A stretch of 64,000 nt of DNA, taken from NCBI GenBank assembly GCA_964006375.1, contig OZ023266.1:16979565-17043564 (forward strand). Reading direction: 5' to 3'. Below the pieces are notes generated by a model. It saw only the letters and a list, made by a program, of their open reading frames with translations, was not told the origin of the DNA and ran no database searches. Shown piece by piece: positions 34,808-50,509 of the stretch. The position numbers and the translations under genes are program-made. This DNA comes from Tillus elongatus (Eukaryota; Arthropoda; Insecta; Coleoptera; Cleridae). How positions within the stretch are numbered: the stretch's first letter is position 1; each line of letters begins with the position of its first letter.

Positions 34808-36245
34808 CACACCGATAACTCAAAAAATAATGGGCCGATTTTGATTAAATTTGGTGAATAAATTCCTTTTGCAAATGGCTTGGATAAGTTCGTTAGCCAG
34901 GAAAATCGGTCCAGGTTTTCCCGGAAAATTTTGTGTTTTCTTTCGAAAAAAATTTATATCTCCGGAATTAACAAAGTAAGGGCAACCAAATTTCATATGC
35001 GGATTTATTTCATTATAGGCAAGTTACCTACCAAAATTTAGCTCCGTAGGTTAAAGGATAAAAAAGTTACAGGCATTCAAAGAAAAATAAATTTGGATTT
35101 TCCTCAAAACGTCAAAATTGCGATTTTAAACGTCAAAATTGGTGAGTACATTCCTTTCGCAAGTCGCTTGGATAATTTTGTTAGCCAGGAAAATCCGCCG
35201 AGATTTTCCCGGAAAAATTTGTGTTTTCTTTCGCAAAATATTTATATCTCCAAAATTAACAAAGTAAGGGCAACCAAATTTGGTAAGCTGGTTTATATCG
35301 TTATAGGTGTGCCACCTACCAAAATTTAGCTCTGTAGGTCAAAAGACAAAAAAGTTATGGGCATTTAAAGAAAAATAAATTGGGGGTTTCCTCAAAACGT
35401 CAAAGTGACAATTGAAAACGTCAAAATTCGCAACATTTAGGCTAATAACTTGAATCTAATACGATCTATGGATCTATGGATTTTGATTAAATTTGGTGAA
35501 AAAATTCCTTTTGCAAATGGCTTGGATAAGTTCGTTAGCCAGGAAAATCTGCCCAGGTTTTCCCGGAAAATTTTGTGTTTTCTTTTGAAAAAAAATCATA
35601 TCTCCGGAATTAACAAATTAAGGGCAACCAAATTTGGTACACAGGTTTACATCTTTATAAGTAAGTTACCTACAAAAATTTAGCTATGTAGCTCAAAAGA
35701 CAAAAAAGTTATAGGCATTTAAAGAAAAATAAATTGAGGTTTTCCTCAAAACGTCAAAGTGGCGATTTAAAATGTCAAAATTGGCAACATTTAGGCAAAT
35801 AACTTAAATCTAATACGGGCTATCGAAATAAAATGTCTCAAGAAGGATGTTTTACAAACCCTAAAGTCTTAGTTTCAACCGTCATTGTCCTTCATTTTAC
35901 TAAAATATTTGCAGAAAATTCATTTCAAATAGACCCTTTCTCTGATGCTTGGCAGTAGCCTTAGCTATAGAGTTTATCGTTTAATGGTATATAATTTTTG
36001 TCGTTTTCGTAAAAAATCAATAAAGCTCAATATATCCGTTATTATATAAGATATGAAGAAAATTTGTATATATTAATTATAGGGTGTCTTGAGCTACATC
36101 TTAAAATAATATTTCTACAATCACAGGGTGGCCCATAAGTCGTTGGTGATACAAATTTTCTTTTTTTTTTAATCAAACACGCCTTATGTTATTGCATTTT
36201 TGCATTTTCCATCGAAATATAATGCATGTTTGTAAGAAAAGAGAT

Positions 36246-36560
36246 TCTGGACGCAGCAAGTGCGTTATGGTAGCGAATTTTGATCAAATGTTTCATATTT
36301 GAACAGCTTAATTTGCTATTAACCTATAAGGTTGACCAAGAAACGTGTTTTTTCGGGAACATTTTAAGTTAACATTTGGAAATTTTTGTACGTTTTCACA
36401 CAATAAAGTTATTTTAATGGAACATGGCACATTGTTTTTACTATATAGGTTATATTGGTAACCAAATTTGATGCCTGCTTTCTTAAAAAAAAAACACACA
36501 TATTTGTTATTAAAAAGATTTTTATGAAAATTCACTACCATAACGCACTTGCTGCGTCCC
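36246..36560. mobile_element. MITE-like unit with ggacgcagc termini
   Basis: A 315-bp segment with inverted ends tctggacgcagcaagtgcg. It has no coding potential. Its sister lies at 59237-59548. Confidence 0.78.
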
Positions 36561-36845
36561 GAGTTTTTTATTCTATCTTAATTGTTGCAATAAACTTGAA
36601 AACGATAACATTATTGAATAGAGAATGTACAGACCTTTTACACGACATATCACAAGCCCATACTTCCCCTTTAAAAATTGGTGGTTGTACCTGCCATTCG
36701 AAGGGGGTTGAAGGTAAGGATCGCATTTGCACGTTGAAAAATGTCAATTTATAATTTAAATTTGACGTGTTTCGGGATTTTTTATAAGAATGTACAGTAA
36801 CCTAAATAAGGAATTTATTCCATTTGGCTTTTACACACTGTATAA

Positions 36846-37540
36846 ACAAATAACAAAAATAAACATTATGATTTCGAATGTGCATGGTGTGTACGTAGAG
36901 CAGGACATAATATCAAGATTAAAAGAACGTGGAACGTCTGTGGCATTTGATTAAAGTTGTAGGTGGAGAAACCGCGTGCATACCAAAACGCCAAGACAAT
37001 TTATTAACCCACTCCTTCCGAGAAATCTCGCCAGTCATCGCCGATCACCATATAAAGTATCTCTTGAGTTATACATATGTAGTAACCACCACACACGCCA
37101 CTTCCAAGAACAACATTGGCCGATATGTTTTCATTAATAATTCGCCTCTTTTTTTGTTGCCTTTGGGCATTTTCCATTCGTCGACGGAAGCTGTAAAAAT
37201 ATTTCTGTTAAATAAGCACCTTATTATTTTAGAGCCTTTTAAAAGAAAAGCTCATTATCATCACAGCCTAAAGGCATGTCGTCTTGTCAGAGCCATGACT
37301 CTATGTCCCCGGCAGCTCTTTTCATTTCATTGCAACTTTAGCACTTCATCAATAGACAATTTGCATGGGTTTTCCTTTAAATGAATTTAACATTTACCTA
37401 ATAGTTTTTCATACATAAAACATTATTACATGCACGAAAATATCCAAAAACATATGTAGTGGACAGAAAAATAATTATAAAATCAAAAAATTTCGAATCA
37501 TTATCATGTCACCGCGAACGTTCTGTTATTGGTCGTGATT
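36846..37540. other. No recognised gene
   Basis: A frame of 151 codons (36929-37384, plus) is open, but it has no recognisable domain or repeat and the composition is not gene-like. I do not call it a gene. Confidence 0.3.
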
Positions 37541-40434
37541 TTTTTATTTCAACAACACACCACGAGGGCTTACAGCCTAAATACTATCGTACTGTGGGTG
37601 TCGACAAGGAGGAAAGAGGCAACTTGTTAATTCTGGACTTAAAGGTTTGGAGGTTAGGGGGAGAAAGAAAAACATGTGTCGGCAAGGAATTCCACAACTT
37701 GGAAGTCCTCGGGACAAAAGAGCGGGCATAACAAGATGTTCTGTGTCTGGTGACCTGGACAGTAAAATGATGCATTCGCTCTGTTCCCCTGGTAGATCTG
37801 TTGGGGGCTGCAGGTGGAGGAACTATCGAAGAAAGCTCCTCTGAGCAGTGCCCGTGCAGATATCTATAAAAGAGAGAGAGACGCCAGCAACGGCACGTGG
37901 GTGGGCAAGGGATGACAGCCTTTGGGTGAGGGTAGGGTCACCGATGAGACGTATAGCTCTCTTCTGAATGGAGTCCAGGATAGCGAGTGTAGAAGCGGCA
38001 CCCCAGATATGGGAGCAGTATTCGAGGTTTGGTCTTATTTGTGAAGTATATAAGGTATGGAGATTAGCTGGTGAAAAGTATTTGCGAGCCCGGAAGAGGA
38101 AACCTAATTTCTTAACAGTCGCTTCCGCAATTGACGTGACATGTTGGTGCCAATTGAGATTTCGATCCACAGAAATGCCAACAAGTGAAAAGGACTCATT
38201 ACTTTGAATAACTCGGCTTTTCATTGTGACGGGTCTAGGGCTGGTGTATCTATTGTGAGAAAGAAAGCAAGACTGTGATTTGGTGGGGTTGAATTCTACA
38301 AGATTTCTACTTCCCCAGTCTAATATTTTTTGAAGATTCACGGAGACAGAATCCTCCACGAGTCTGCGATCCTCATCTAATAGGGATAAAGAGACAGGCT
38401 TAGAATATTGTATATTTGAGTGGAGGGTGCTGTCATCCGCGTAACTGTGAACTGGGTTGGATGTACTAGAGAGGAGGTCATTGATGTGGAAAAGAAACAA
38501 AGTAGGGGCTAAAGCTGAATCTTGAGAGACTCCTGCATAAACTGGATACAGTTTAGAGGAATGACCATCCACGACAACAGAAATGCTGGTGTTCGAGATA
38601 AAATTAGCTGTCCAGGTACAGAATTTTGGTGGTAAGCCATAGGCCGGAAGTTTATTAAGCAGCGCTGCGTGCCAGACCTGGGCGAATGCCTAGGATAAGT
38701 CTAGAGCGACAATCTGGGATTCACCATGTAGTTCCATAGACTTGTTCCAAGAATGGGTGACAAAGGAAAGGAGGTCGGCAGTTGATCTGCGCTGACGAAA
38801 TCCATACTGCCTGTCGTGGATTAGACTGTGTTTTTCAAGAAATTTTAGTAATTCGGTATTTATATACTTTTCCATCACTTTAGAGACGACTGAAATAAGA
38901 GAAATATACCTGTAGTTGCTAGGAAGCGCTTTGGATCCTTGCTTGGGGACGGGTTGTACTCGAGCAGTTTTCCAGTTACTAGGGAATATGCCTCTATTGT
39001 AAGATGTCTGAAACAGACGAGTCAGGACAGGAGCAAGTTCTGGTGCGCATCTTTTGAGAACTATTGCTGCGATCTCGCCAGGACAGAGGCTTTCCTGGTA
39101 TTAAGAGGAGAGAGCATCTTTCGTAACTTTTTAGTTTTGAAAATGATATCCGTCATTTTAGCTTGAGAGGACTTTGTTTTTGATGTGGTTATTAAACGAG
39201 TTTTTTGCCACAGAAAGAATGCGAACATAGCGGTTTCTTGCGTCGTTAAATGCTTGACGGTTTTCTTGACTGGGATTGTGTAGAAGCGTTTTGTGAGCTT
39301 TGACCTTTTCAAGCCTGGCCTTGTCACAGGATTTAGAGAACCAGGGCTTTTGAGTGGCTGAAGAGGTTTTCTGTGTACGTGGAATAAATAAGTCCATGCC
39401 AGCTTGGATGATTTCGGTGACGTTTTGTGAGATATCAGAGGGGTCAGGATGACAGAAGCAGACAGACGCCCATGGAAATAAGGAAAAGTAATCCCGCATT
39501 TCTTCCCAGTTCGCAGAGTTGTAGTGCCAAACGATATGTGGGTGTGATGACTGTGTGACCTCGGGTTGGATTGCGCAGGAAGCAGTGACCATGCCGTGGT
39601 CTGAGCGACCAAGAGGTAACTGATGTCTTATAGCATTCAGGTTTTGTAGTAAGAAGGAGATCCAAGGGATTTGAGCTGTGTGTTGGGATGCGAGGAAAGT
39701 AAGTAGGTTGCTGAACCATATTGGCCAAAGAATTGCTGACTGCGAAGGCATTCGCTGCTCTCCCTTGTGGATCGGTTTTTGAAGATCCTAGCCATTCCTT
39801 ATTATGGACATAGAATAGTGACCTCGGAGGAAGGATATTCAGAAATCAGATGGTCGGTTTTTTCAGAAAGGTAGTCGAAGATCTGGACAAAGTTGTTTTT
39901 AGAAGGTGACCGGTAAATGCAACAGATGAATTTAGTTGCACCCCTGAGAGAGAGTTTCATCCAAAGTATGTCTTTTCTTCCAGCTTCTAAATTGAGGAGT
40001 CTGGTGCAGGGTAGATTGCTACGGACGTATGCGCACATGCCTCCATGCAATCTAAAGGAAGTAAGGAGCTCATACCCCGGGAAATTAAGGTGATTGGTGG
40101 CTGGTTTGGCACTGATTTGGGTTTCGGTGAGGAGGAAGAGTTTGGGCCTATTAGCCTGGTGGAAATGGTGGACGGATTTCAGGTTAGAATTTAGGCCACA
40201 TATATTCGAGAATGATATGTTAAATCTTGATGCCGGCGCCCCCTGTACACGCCTCCCCGGGAGATCTGAATGGAGGGGTATTTTATCTCCGGAATCTTTT
40301 GCACATGGAGGAGCCATCATCATTTTTGTCCGTTGGGACTTCACCGGCCCCTTGGTGTAAGGGGTGGTACCTCCTCGAGCGTGAAAAAAATCCTTTACTA
40401 TCACGTGAAGGAAAAGTCCACTACCACCTACCAA
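37541..40434 (-). mobile_element. Jockey/CR1-group LINE, copy 6, nearly complete
   Basis: This is the longest copy of the eight-copy family (2.9 kb). Its 5' end near 40434 matches the 5' end of copy 7 near 52511, so it probably marks the real element start. In order on the minus strand it encodes an AP endonuclease (SNICGLNSNLKSVHHF, ETQI with the catalytic Glu, CIYRSPS, GRSDHGM), a linker shortened by about 230 bp relative to copy 1, RT (QYGFRQRRSTADLLSF, motif B region GVSQDSALAPTLF with mutated PQG, YADD), the thumb region (NLEYCSHIWG) and the 3' UTR. At least three frameshifts break the frame. ORF1 is not evident. Confidence 0.93.
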
Positions 40435-40529
40435 AACTAGATATTTAGATAACCAATATAGTTTTTAATTTGCGCTATGTGGCTCATTTATATAATAATA
40501 ATAGTGAGACACATATTTGCATAAAACGA

Positions 40530-40822
40530 GTTTGGTACTGGGTTCGATCCCAGGGTTCTCCTTTCATTTTTTCAGTACAAACTGTAACATTAACATCACC
40601 CGAGGTTGTGGCATTGTATTTGAGTAAATTGAATGTCTACACGTTCCGCACTTCGGAGGGGGGTAAAGCCGTCAGTCCAGTGTCCATGCGATGTTGGGCA
40701 TTTTAAAGATCCCTACCCTCCTTACAGAGGGGCAGCGGTTCGGCTTAATTCCCAGGATAGTGAAACTGCGCCCTCGCGTCGGCGATTGGCCATCGTCGCC
40801 GAAATACACAGACGTTAAAAAA
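40530..40822 (+). mobile_element. tRNA-derived SINE, copy 1
   Basis: It starts in a tRNA-like B box (gggttcgatccca at 40537). A shared body follows: tgaatgtctacacgttccgc, ccatgcgatgttgggc, agatccctaccctcc. It ends near gaaatacacagacgttaaaa. Two related copies lie at 56.7 and 60.2 kb. The A-box half is eroded here. Pol III-transcribed SINEs depend on LINE enzymes for copying. Confidence 0.82.
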
Positions 40823-41026
40823 CAAACAAAAACACACACACAAAACGATTGCTTTTCTATATATTTTTTAATATTCCTCTGAAATGTCAGATTTAAATTT
40901 ACATGTCAAAGCATCTATTATTGGCGGAAAAAGTTAACCAATTGACGAAAAATCCGCTATTTCAGTTGACGGACCCTGCCTATGTCCCACCAAGCAGTCG
41001 ACGGTTTGTGTCGCCACCTTCTCTCT

Positions 41027-41086
41027 CTTTTTTTTTTCTCCCTCAGGGCTCGTCCGCGGCTTTGCCGCCCCGATAGCACTGCAGCG
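41027..41086 (-). mobile_element. Ultra-short family L tail insertion with TSD, second example
   Basis: On the minus strand it reads gcagtgctatcggggcgg, then caaagccgcggacgagccc and an A/G-rich tail. The decamer ccttctctct flanks it at 41017-41026 and 41087-41096. It starts at nearly the same position as the 30.3 kb insertion and shares its caaagccgcgg variant. Confidence 0.85.
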
Positions 41087-41140
41087 CCTTCTCTCTTGCA
41101 CGCAGACCAAATTCGAATGCAGTATTTGATGTATTGGAAG

Positions 41141-42129
41141 TAGCGTTGTAAATATTCGGATTATTTTGATATTCGAATGATACGGATTCATATAAAATAA
41201 TATTCGGATTAATCATCCGAATACGTTTTCACATTAGGAAGGAGTATTATAGTAAGAACAAGAACGTACGCGTGCTAAATATAATACCTAATACGTGTAG
41301 TGGGAGAATGGTGTGGTTGTGGTTACGCATGACCGAATACCGATTACGGAACAGGGAATACGGAATCGGAATAGTCATTTGCTCATTTGCCATTTAGTCA
41401 GCAATTTTTTTTTTATTAATAAGAGACTTTATGTATTTCTGCTTTTCTTGGTAAAAAAACAAAGATACAGTTTTTTACATTTTTCCGAGATAGTTTTTCG
41501 TTTATTTTTATTTTTATAATGAATGGTTATTTTTAATAAATATATATATATATATTCTATTATTACTATTCAGTGAATATCAAGATATTTTTAGTTTTAA
41601 ACTTTAAATATAGGACAAGGTCATGTTAACTTTTTTGTAATTGATAAATAATGGTGACCAATAACTAAACCAAATAAATTCTGTTGTGCTCATTATTTTA
41701 TGTTTAGTAATAAAAATTTATTTTATAGTAACTGAATCACAAAATTTTCAATTTAATCCAACTTCTCGTTTTAACAAACTTGTGTAATCTAATTGACACA
41801 ATAAATATAGAATACGTCTAACTCTAGGAATATAAAAAAATGTTCGATTCTTATATAAGATTGCGGGTACAGGTTAAGTCGGTTCAGATTCATATTTGTT
41901 ATTACGCATACGAATACCAAATACCGAATACGTATTCAATTTTTAATTGCTACTGTTACTGACGTTGCAGTACACAGTACACGTCATTCGGCTCATAGAG
42001 TTTTTCTATCGTACATGTACGACGTACGATTCCGTATTCCGTATCACGCTACCACAGATATTCGGATTAATACGAATATTTCAATATTCGGATTCGACGA
42101 ATATTTTATTACGTATTCTCACAACACCA
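41141..42129. mobile_element. Non-autonomous hAT-like element with 8-bp TSD
   Basis: The 989-bp segment is flanked by attggaag on both sides (41133-41140 and 42130-42137). The ends are inverted: tagcgttgtaaat at the left and, inward from the right, tggtgttgtgaga. An 8-bp duplication and such short ends fit the hAT superfamily. The interior is very AT-rich with many attcgg / ccgaat motifs and no transposase. Confidence 0.78.
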
Positions 42130-43835
42130 ATTGGAAGCATTGGCCGTCGACTTACACCTGTTTAACTACGTATCCATGATAAAAGCTTATTAAAATAATA
42201 ACTAACGACACCAAGACGCAACTTTGACAAGAACAGTTAGCAATTTTCTTATTATACACACATACAGTTGGTAATTTGTTATAATTTTCATAATAAATAA
42301 AATAAAGATAATCGTGTGTTGAAGACACCTCTCTAGTAAACAAACAATATCACTTTTGGGGTCCCACACGGTTCTACCAAGCAGACTCGAAGATCCAATG
42401 TTAAAATCGTGTGATGAGTACTATTAATTACACTTTCTCTAAACCCGGTTTACCACAACCATGTTTTTAGGTCTGACGATTAATTCCCTAAGAAAATTAG
42501 CTTCATCAGAAGGAAAACGTAATTAGGTGTAAAACCAAGGTTATAATAAAGTGGATAGTACCGAAATGTACGTGTTCGATTTTTAAAGAACATATTATTT
42601 CTAGTGTAAGGTGTAAGTAAAATGTAATGTTCAAATTTGGGTCGATAATTTAAAAGAACTTTAGCAGTCTGTGGGCATAAGATGTTTTCAAATGTGAGCT
42701 GGACTTTCGAAATAGTTGGGTGAATTTTTGCAGCGAAATTGAAGTCCCCCCCATTGATTGCAAAATTGCCAAAACTAGAAAAGTGGCAGTAACGAGCTGT
42801 TTGACAGTAATCTCTATTTAGGATTTTTATCAAAAGTGTGTTATATCCAAACACAAGCTTCAGCTTATTTTGCAAGACTTATGTAAGACTATATGATTCA
42901 TGTAAATAAATATACTAATACACTATAGTTACCCACATAAATAGAAATTGTCAATAGTTGAATTTTCATCCATTTTTACCGGCAGCAAATAAATTTCAGA
43001 TTGGATTTTAGCCCTTTTATTATTAAGAATTGTAAAGTGTGTTCTTTGCGGGTCGTTTTAATGTTTAGGAACAAGATTTTATTATAAAATACTGCCTAAA
43101 AAACTTATGGAATATGCATCATGCATTTTAAATCAATCAAAATCTAGACACCCTGTCTAGAAATGAGACATAAATAATTGGCGTCTAGATCAACAAGTTA
43201 ACTATTAAATAATCAAGTTATCCGTAAACAATAGACAGTATAAGAACCGAATGAAAAACCTAATCTCCCTTCTCCCCGCCTACTACTCCACACTATGAAT
43301 GAACGATTCTGAGAATTAATTACTTGTAAACATGAAAGCCCACAGTATGAATGGTTATTTTGATCGATTAAAGCATTTGAGCGAGTAGTTTTGCATGTCT
43401 ATCTAATAGAAGTTACTGTCCGATAAGATGACTCAATCACAAAAGCATACCTATCCATAAACATTACCGAAATAACGTTTGAATGGGTCCCATCGCCTTT
43501 CATTAGACCAATTGCATTATCCACCGGCATTAATTTGCGACGATTAGCCTAATGAAATTTATATACCTACCTAGGTATTAGACAATAGACAACGCACTAA
43601 ACATTTTAATAGTTGGAGAGTTCAGTAACGAATTGGTCAACTCTACCTGTAGATCAAAACAAACGCCATAACGTGTTTTGTTTCATAGATTTATGACTCA
43701 TGAAAATTAGATTAAATTAATTGCCTGATCTATGATGCGTTGGTTGCTATGAAAACTTAATTACGGATGTTTTTCCGGCAGAGAATCGGATAAAACTGTC
43801 GTGCGATTGTTTGTAAACAAATAACGTATACTAAC
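42130..43835. other. Apparently unique non-coding sequence
   Basis: Apart from the hammerhead-like motif at 42460-42515 I see no gene or repeat. A 131-codon minus frame (42480-42875) ends over that motif and has no recognisable domain. This is most simply intron or intergenic DNA next to the Mkp3 exon. Confidence 0.4.
42460..42515 (-). ncRNA. Hammerhead-ribozyme-like motif, copy 4
   Basis: The minus strand reads CTGATGA with a perfect first core box, then hairpin arms agctaa and ttagg, GAAT in place of GAAA, taatCGTC, AGACC and taaaaacatgg. Spacing equals that of the other three copies. The altered GAAA box should disable it. Confidence 0.4.
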
Positions 43836-44226
43836 CTTCAAGACAGGCGACACGGCAACCATCTTGCATCAGCCTCCGTAACAGAACACCAAGTACTGAA
43901 TCACTTTGATTTTGATGGACCCCGCTCAGATCGTTGTATAATATAAAGGTGTTTTCCTTGTAAGTACTGCATATCCTCTGTTTCAACTCCCTGCACTTAA
44001 TCGTTGAGGCCAGATCAATTTTCCCAGCGGCTAGTCGACGTAACATTATCGACGGAATCGAGAAGTTAACAGCATCTCTTATGTGAGATTCGCCGAATTC
44101 ATTGGAGCTGCGACAATCCAGAACTATGATATTCTTCGAATCCCTCAGCAAAGCGAGCAGCCCTTCGTTAGACACGATGTCACAGTCACACTCAGGTGTA
44201 GTAGGCATTGTGTTGATTACAAACAA
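43836..44226 (-). CDS. Mkp3: MAP kinase phosphatase Mkp3 (DUSP6/7/9 type), first coding exon
   Basis: This exon encodes the N-terminal rhodanese-like domain of the cytoplasmic ERK-specific phosphatase. The key stretch is IIVLDCRSSNEFGESHIRDA followed by VNFSIPSIMLRRLAAGKIDL. The arginine pair in MLRRLAAGK is the kinase-interaction motif that docks ERK. The exon ends CLEG with a donor site (gaag|gttagt) in phase 1, and the family continues GGF at this point, which fits. The start is Met at 44226; Met at 44208 is an alternative. The catalytic half (HCxAGxSRS) is not seen in the 43.8 kb downstream on this strand. Known Mkp3 proteins dephosphorylate ERK in negative feedback of growth-factor signalling. 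Confidence 0.9.
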
Positions 44227-44239
44227 TAACTCACAGTTT

Positions 44240-45692
44240 TTAAAGTGCGTGAATTAAATCGCGTTGCCAACTTAACACCTTCGCAGATTAAAGCAATTTA
44301 TTAACACAAAACATAACGTTTATTTCAAAAACTAACAACTAAACAGAGTGGTACACAGACCGACGTGCACCTACCTACACTTCTAAATGCTAAACTCAGA
44401 ATGACAGAATAGCTCACTTGATTTCCATGCGTGATGTTAAGGCATTGTTGCCATTCCTGCGGTGTATTGTGCGCGGGCGTCTGGATGGAAATCGACAAGG
44501 AGAAGCTGGCACGATTGGTAGATGATCACGTGGGGCCCTACCTAATCGCCAATAGAGTTCGGGAAACGAGAAACGTCATTTCATTGATGAGGGCGCCTAT
44601 TAGCATTGTTTATATATGAATTTAGACAGTACCGGCCACTTTCTGTCTCGTTTGCAACATCTGCCGTTTTAAAGAGACGTACGTCTGTTCATCAAATGCT
44701 TTTCCTGATCAACAGGAAACAGTGTTGCCGGGAACAGCAAATTTTTAAATACAACAGTGAAATTAGAAAGCAGATATACTAAAACGACATGTTTAATTTA
44801 AAAGCCTTTGAATTAAGTTTCTATAAACGTCGTTTTATTTGTAAGACAATGCAGTATAGAAATTATATATAATAACACAAATGCACTGGAATTTATTTCT
44901 TATTACAAATATAAGGCCAAGTATAAATGACAGCTACGCAGTGGCGTAGTGGAGAAAAGGATTAATTCCGAGACGAAAAATTATCCAATAATATATACAG
45001 CTATCCGAATAGATATTACTCGTTGGGTGATTTTATTGATACGAATATTCATACAAATTTTATATTTGGATTACAAGACGTCAATAAAATTTATATAGTC
45101 TTTTTATCAACAAAAATGTTTCCTGTGTGATGAAGTTTCTTCAAACTGTTTACACACATTCCACATGTTAAAAGCTGTCTCTGAGCATTAGATTATGACA
45201 CTTCATAGGTGTTGCCTACTTGATGACGCTTATCCTCAGATCCAAGTCAAAAAGTGTATTAATGAGCAGAGTATCGCGATATCTTCTTGGGGGTCTTTGC
45301 TATGTTTACCATGTCATTCCCGTTATTACTTCCGTGGTAGGTAGGTACGTGAACATTTTTATATTTGTTCAAGTTGTTGGTCGTTCAGCTCATATTAATT
45401 TTTGCAGTCCTATTCTCTATCCTTTACCTGTCTTAATTAGTTTTGTTTATGAATTAACTGAAGGTAGTTAAGAAATTAACTCTCATACATCTTTCTCCGT
45501 TTCTTTTATCGCTGCACTATGCCATATGCGTACCATATATATTATATAGCTACAGTTATTGAGCCAATTTATTTTTATTCCTTCAAACTATTTATTATAT
45601 CTTGCATCAACAAATTAAACAAATATTGCGAAAATATGCATCCTCATGTCGTATACCTTTCCTTATTGATTTATGCTTCAATTATCTATATA

Positions 45693-45701
<9 letters not shown>
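44240..45701. other. No recognised gene upstream of Mkp3 exon
   Basis: This should contain the Mkp3 5' UTR or promoter, but I see no clear TATA or initiator. A 62-codon plus-strand frame at 44431-44619 has no convincing homology. Nothing else is recognisable. Confidence 0.35.

Positions 45702-45770
<69 letters not shown>
45702..45770. repeat. (TA)n array
   Basis: A TA tract of about 69 bp that directly abuts a Penelope-like fragment on its right. Confidence 0.97.

Positions 45771-47065
<1,295 letters not shown>

Positions 47066-47135
<70 letters not shown>
47066..47135. repeat. (TA)n array between Penelope fragment and mariner C
   Basis: A TA tract of about 70 bp. It touches the 5' break of the Penelope fragment on the left and the mariner C terminus (aattggtgcgaaaaatttta) on the right. 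Confidence 0.97.
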
Positions 47136-49530
<2,395 letters not shown>

Positions 49531-49626
49531 CTGACTCTGGATATGTGTTCAAAAAGATCGAGTTCAAATTTCTGAAAAACAAAGTCGTTATTTAACTAAA
49601 AAAGATTGATATAAATTTAAAATTAT

Positions 49627-49701
49627 CTACATACAGACTTGGAGACTACTTCTCTGGCTTCACAGTGAAGCCAGAGAAGTAGTCTCCAAGTTTGTATGTA
49701 G
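49627..49701. repeat. 75-bp near-perfect palindrome
   Basis: Two 37-base arms (centre at 49664) are complementary with one mismatch. The arms include ggagactacttctctggc and its complement. Transcribed, it would make a long unbroken hairpin with almost no loop. No gene or TIR element is attached. Confidence 0.92.
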
Positions 49702-50509
49702 TATGGACAAGTTTCACCAAGTAAGGGCAACAACAATCAATGAATTAAAATTATCTGTTTTTGAATTTCGACAAGTTATGGGTGACAGCTAGCTAATGGT
49801 AATGCGGTATACTTAAGCTGCATAAGCAGGCAACACTGTATTGCAGAAACCTTTATCCTTCATAGTCAAGATTATTGCGTGGGTGTATGACGACCGAATA
49901 AAAAATATTAGCGAAATTCAATGACGTCATTGGTAACCCGTCCCGTCACTTAAAGGCTAGGTCCGCACTGCCCTTTGGATGTGTTTGGTTGAAAGCGTTC
50001 GCTTTCGCATACACACACACATACAAACACTAAACACACCTACACTTAACACTAATAACCTGGTGCCCTTTCACATCACGCTATAATAATATAATGATGA
50101 ATGAATGTCACGCTATATAATTACAATGGGCCTTTTGTTAAACGAATAGCTTGACGTTATAGCATCAAAATTTGATGGCAATTATCATGGCTCTTGTGAT
50201 TTTTATATGACGTCCCATAAAGCAAGAGTCATCAGTATAATACCCAAACATACGGAATATATTTAAACACAAAAAATATCCATTTACCTACATTATAGGT
50301 AATTGGGCCAGTATCAATATTTCTTGAAATAAATATATCTTTTAAAACATTGTCTTGAACATTTCAAATTTTCCCGTGTGACTCATAGGCTGCGTCTATG
50401 CGGGCGCATTAATAATAATAATAAAAACTCTTTAGTGCTCAAAAATATGTACATTGCATTTTTGGTGGGTAGCCACCAGTGCCTTATATATAATATAAGT
50501 TATGGTCAG
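49702..50509. other. No recognised gene; possible LINE tail at 50405-50500
   Basis: Mostly featureless. The stretch attaataataataataaaaac near 50408, followed by a segment reading gtagccaccagtgcc, looks like the reversed 3' tail of a LINE, but no coding part is present. Confidence 0.3.

Noticed and set aside
36308..36541. Minus-strand 77-codon frame conserved at 59299-59529
   Set aside because: Conservation reflects duplication of the whole non-coding repeat, including its non-open parts.
36929..37384. 151-codon plus-strand open frame
   Set aside because: No recognisable domain, no repeat match and no splice or promoter context; length alone is not enough in this window.
42480..42875. 131-codon minus-strand frame
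   Set aside because: No domain or homologue recognised; its end overlaps the hammerhead-like motif.
44431..44619. 62-codon frame upstream of Mkp3 (MEIDKEKLARLVDDHV), slightly like a MADF domain start
   Set aside because: Similarity is a few residues only, and no downstream exon completes a MADF domain.
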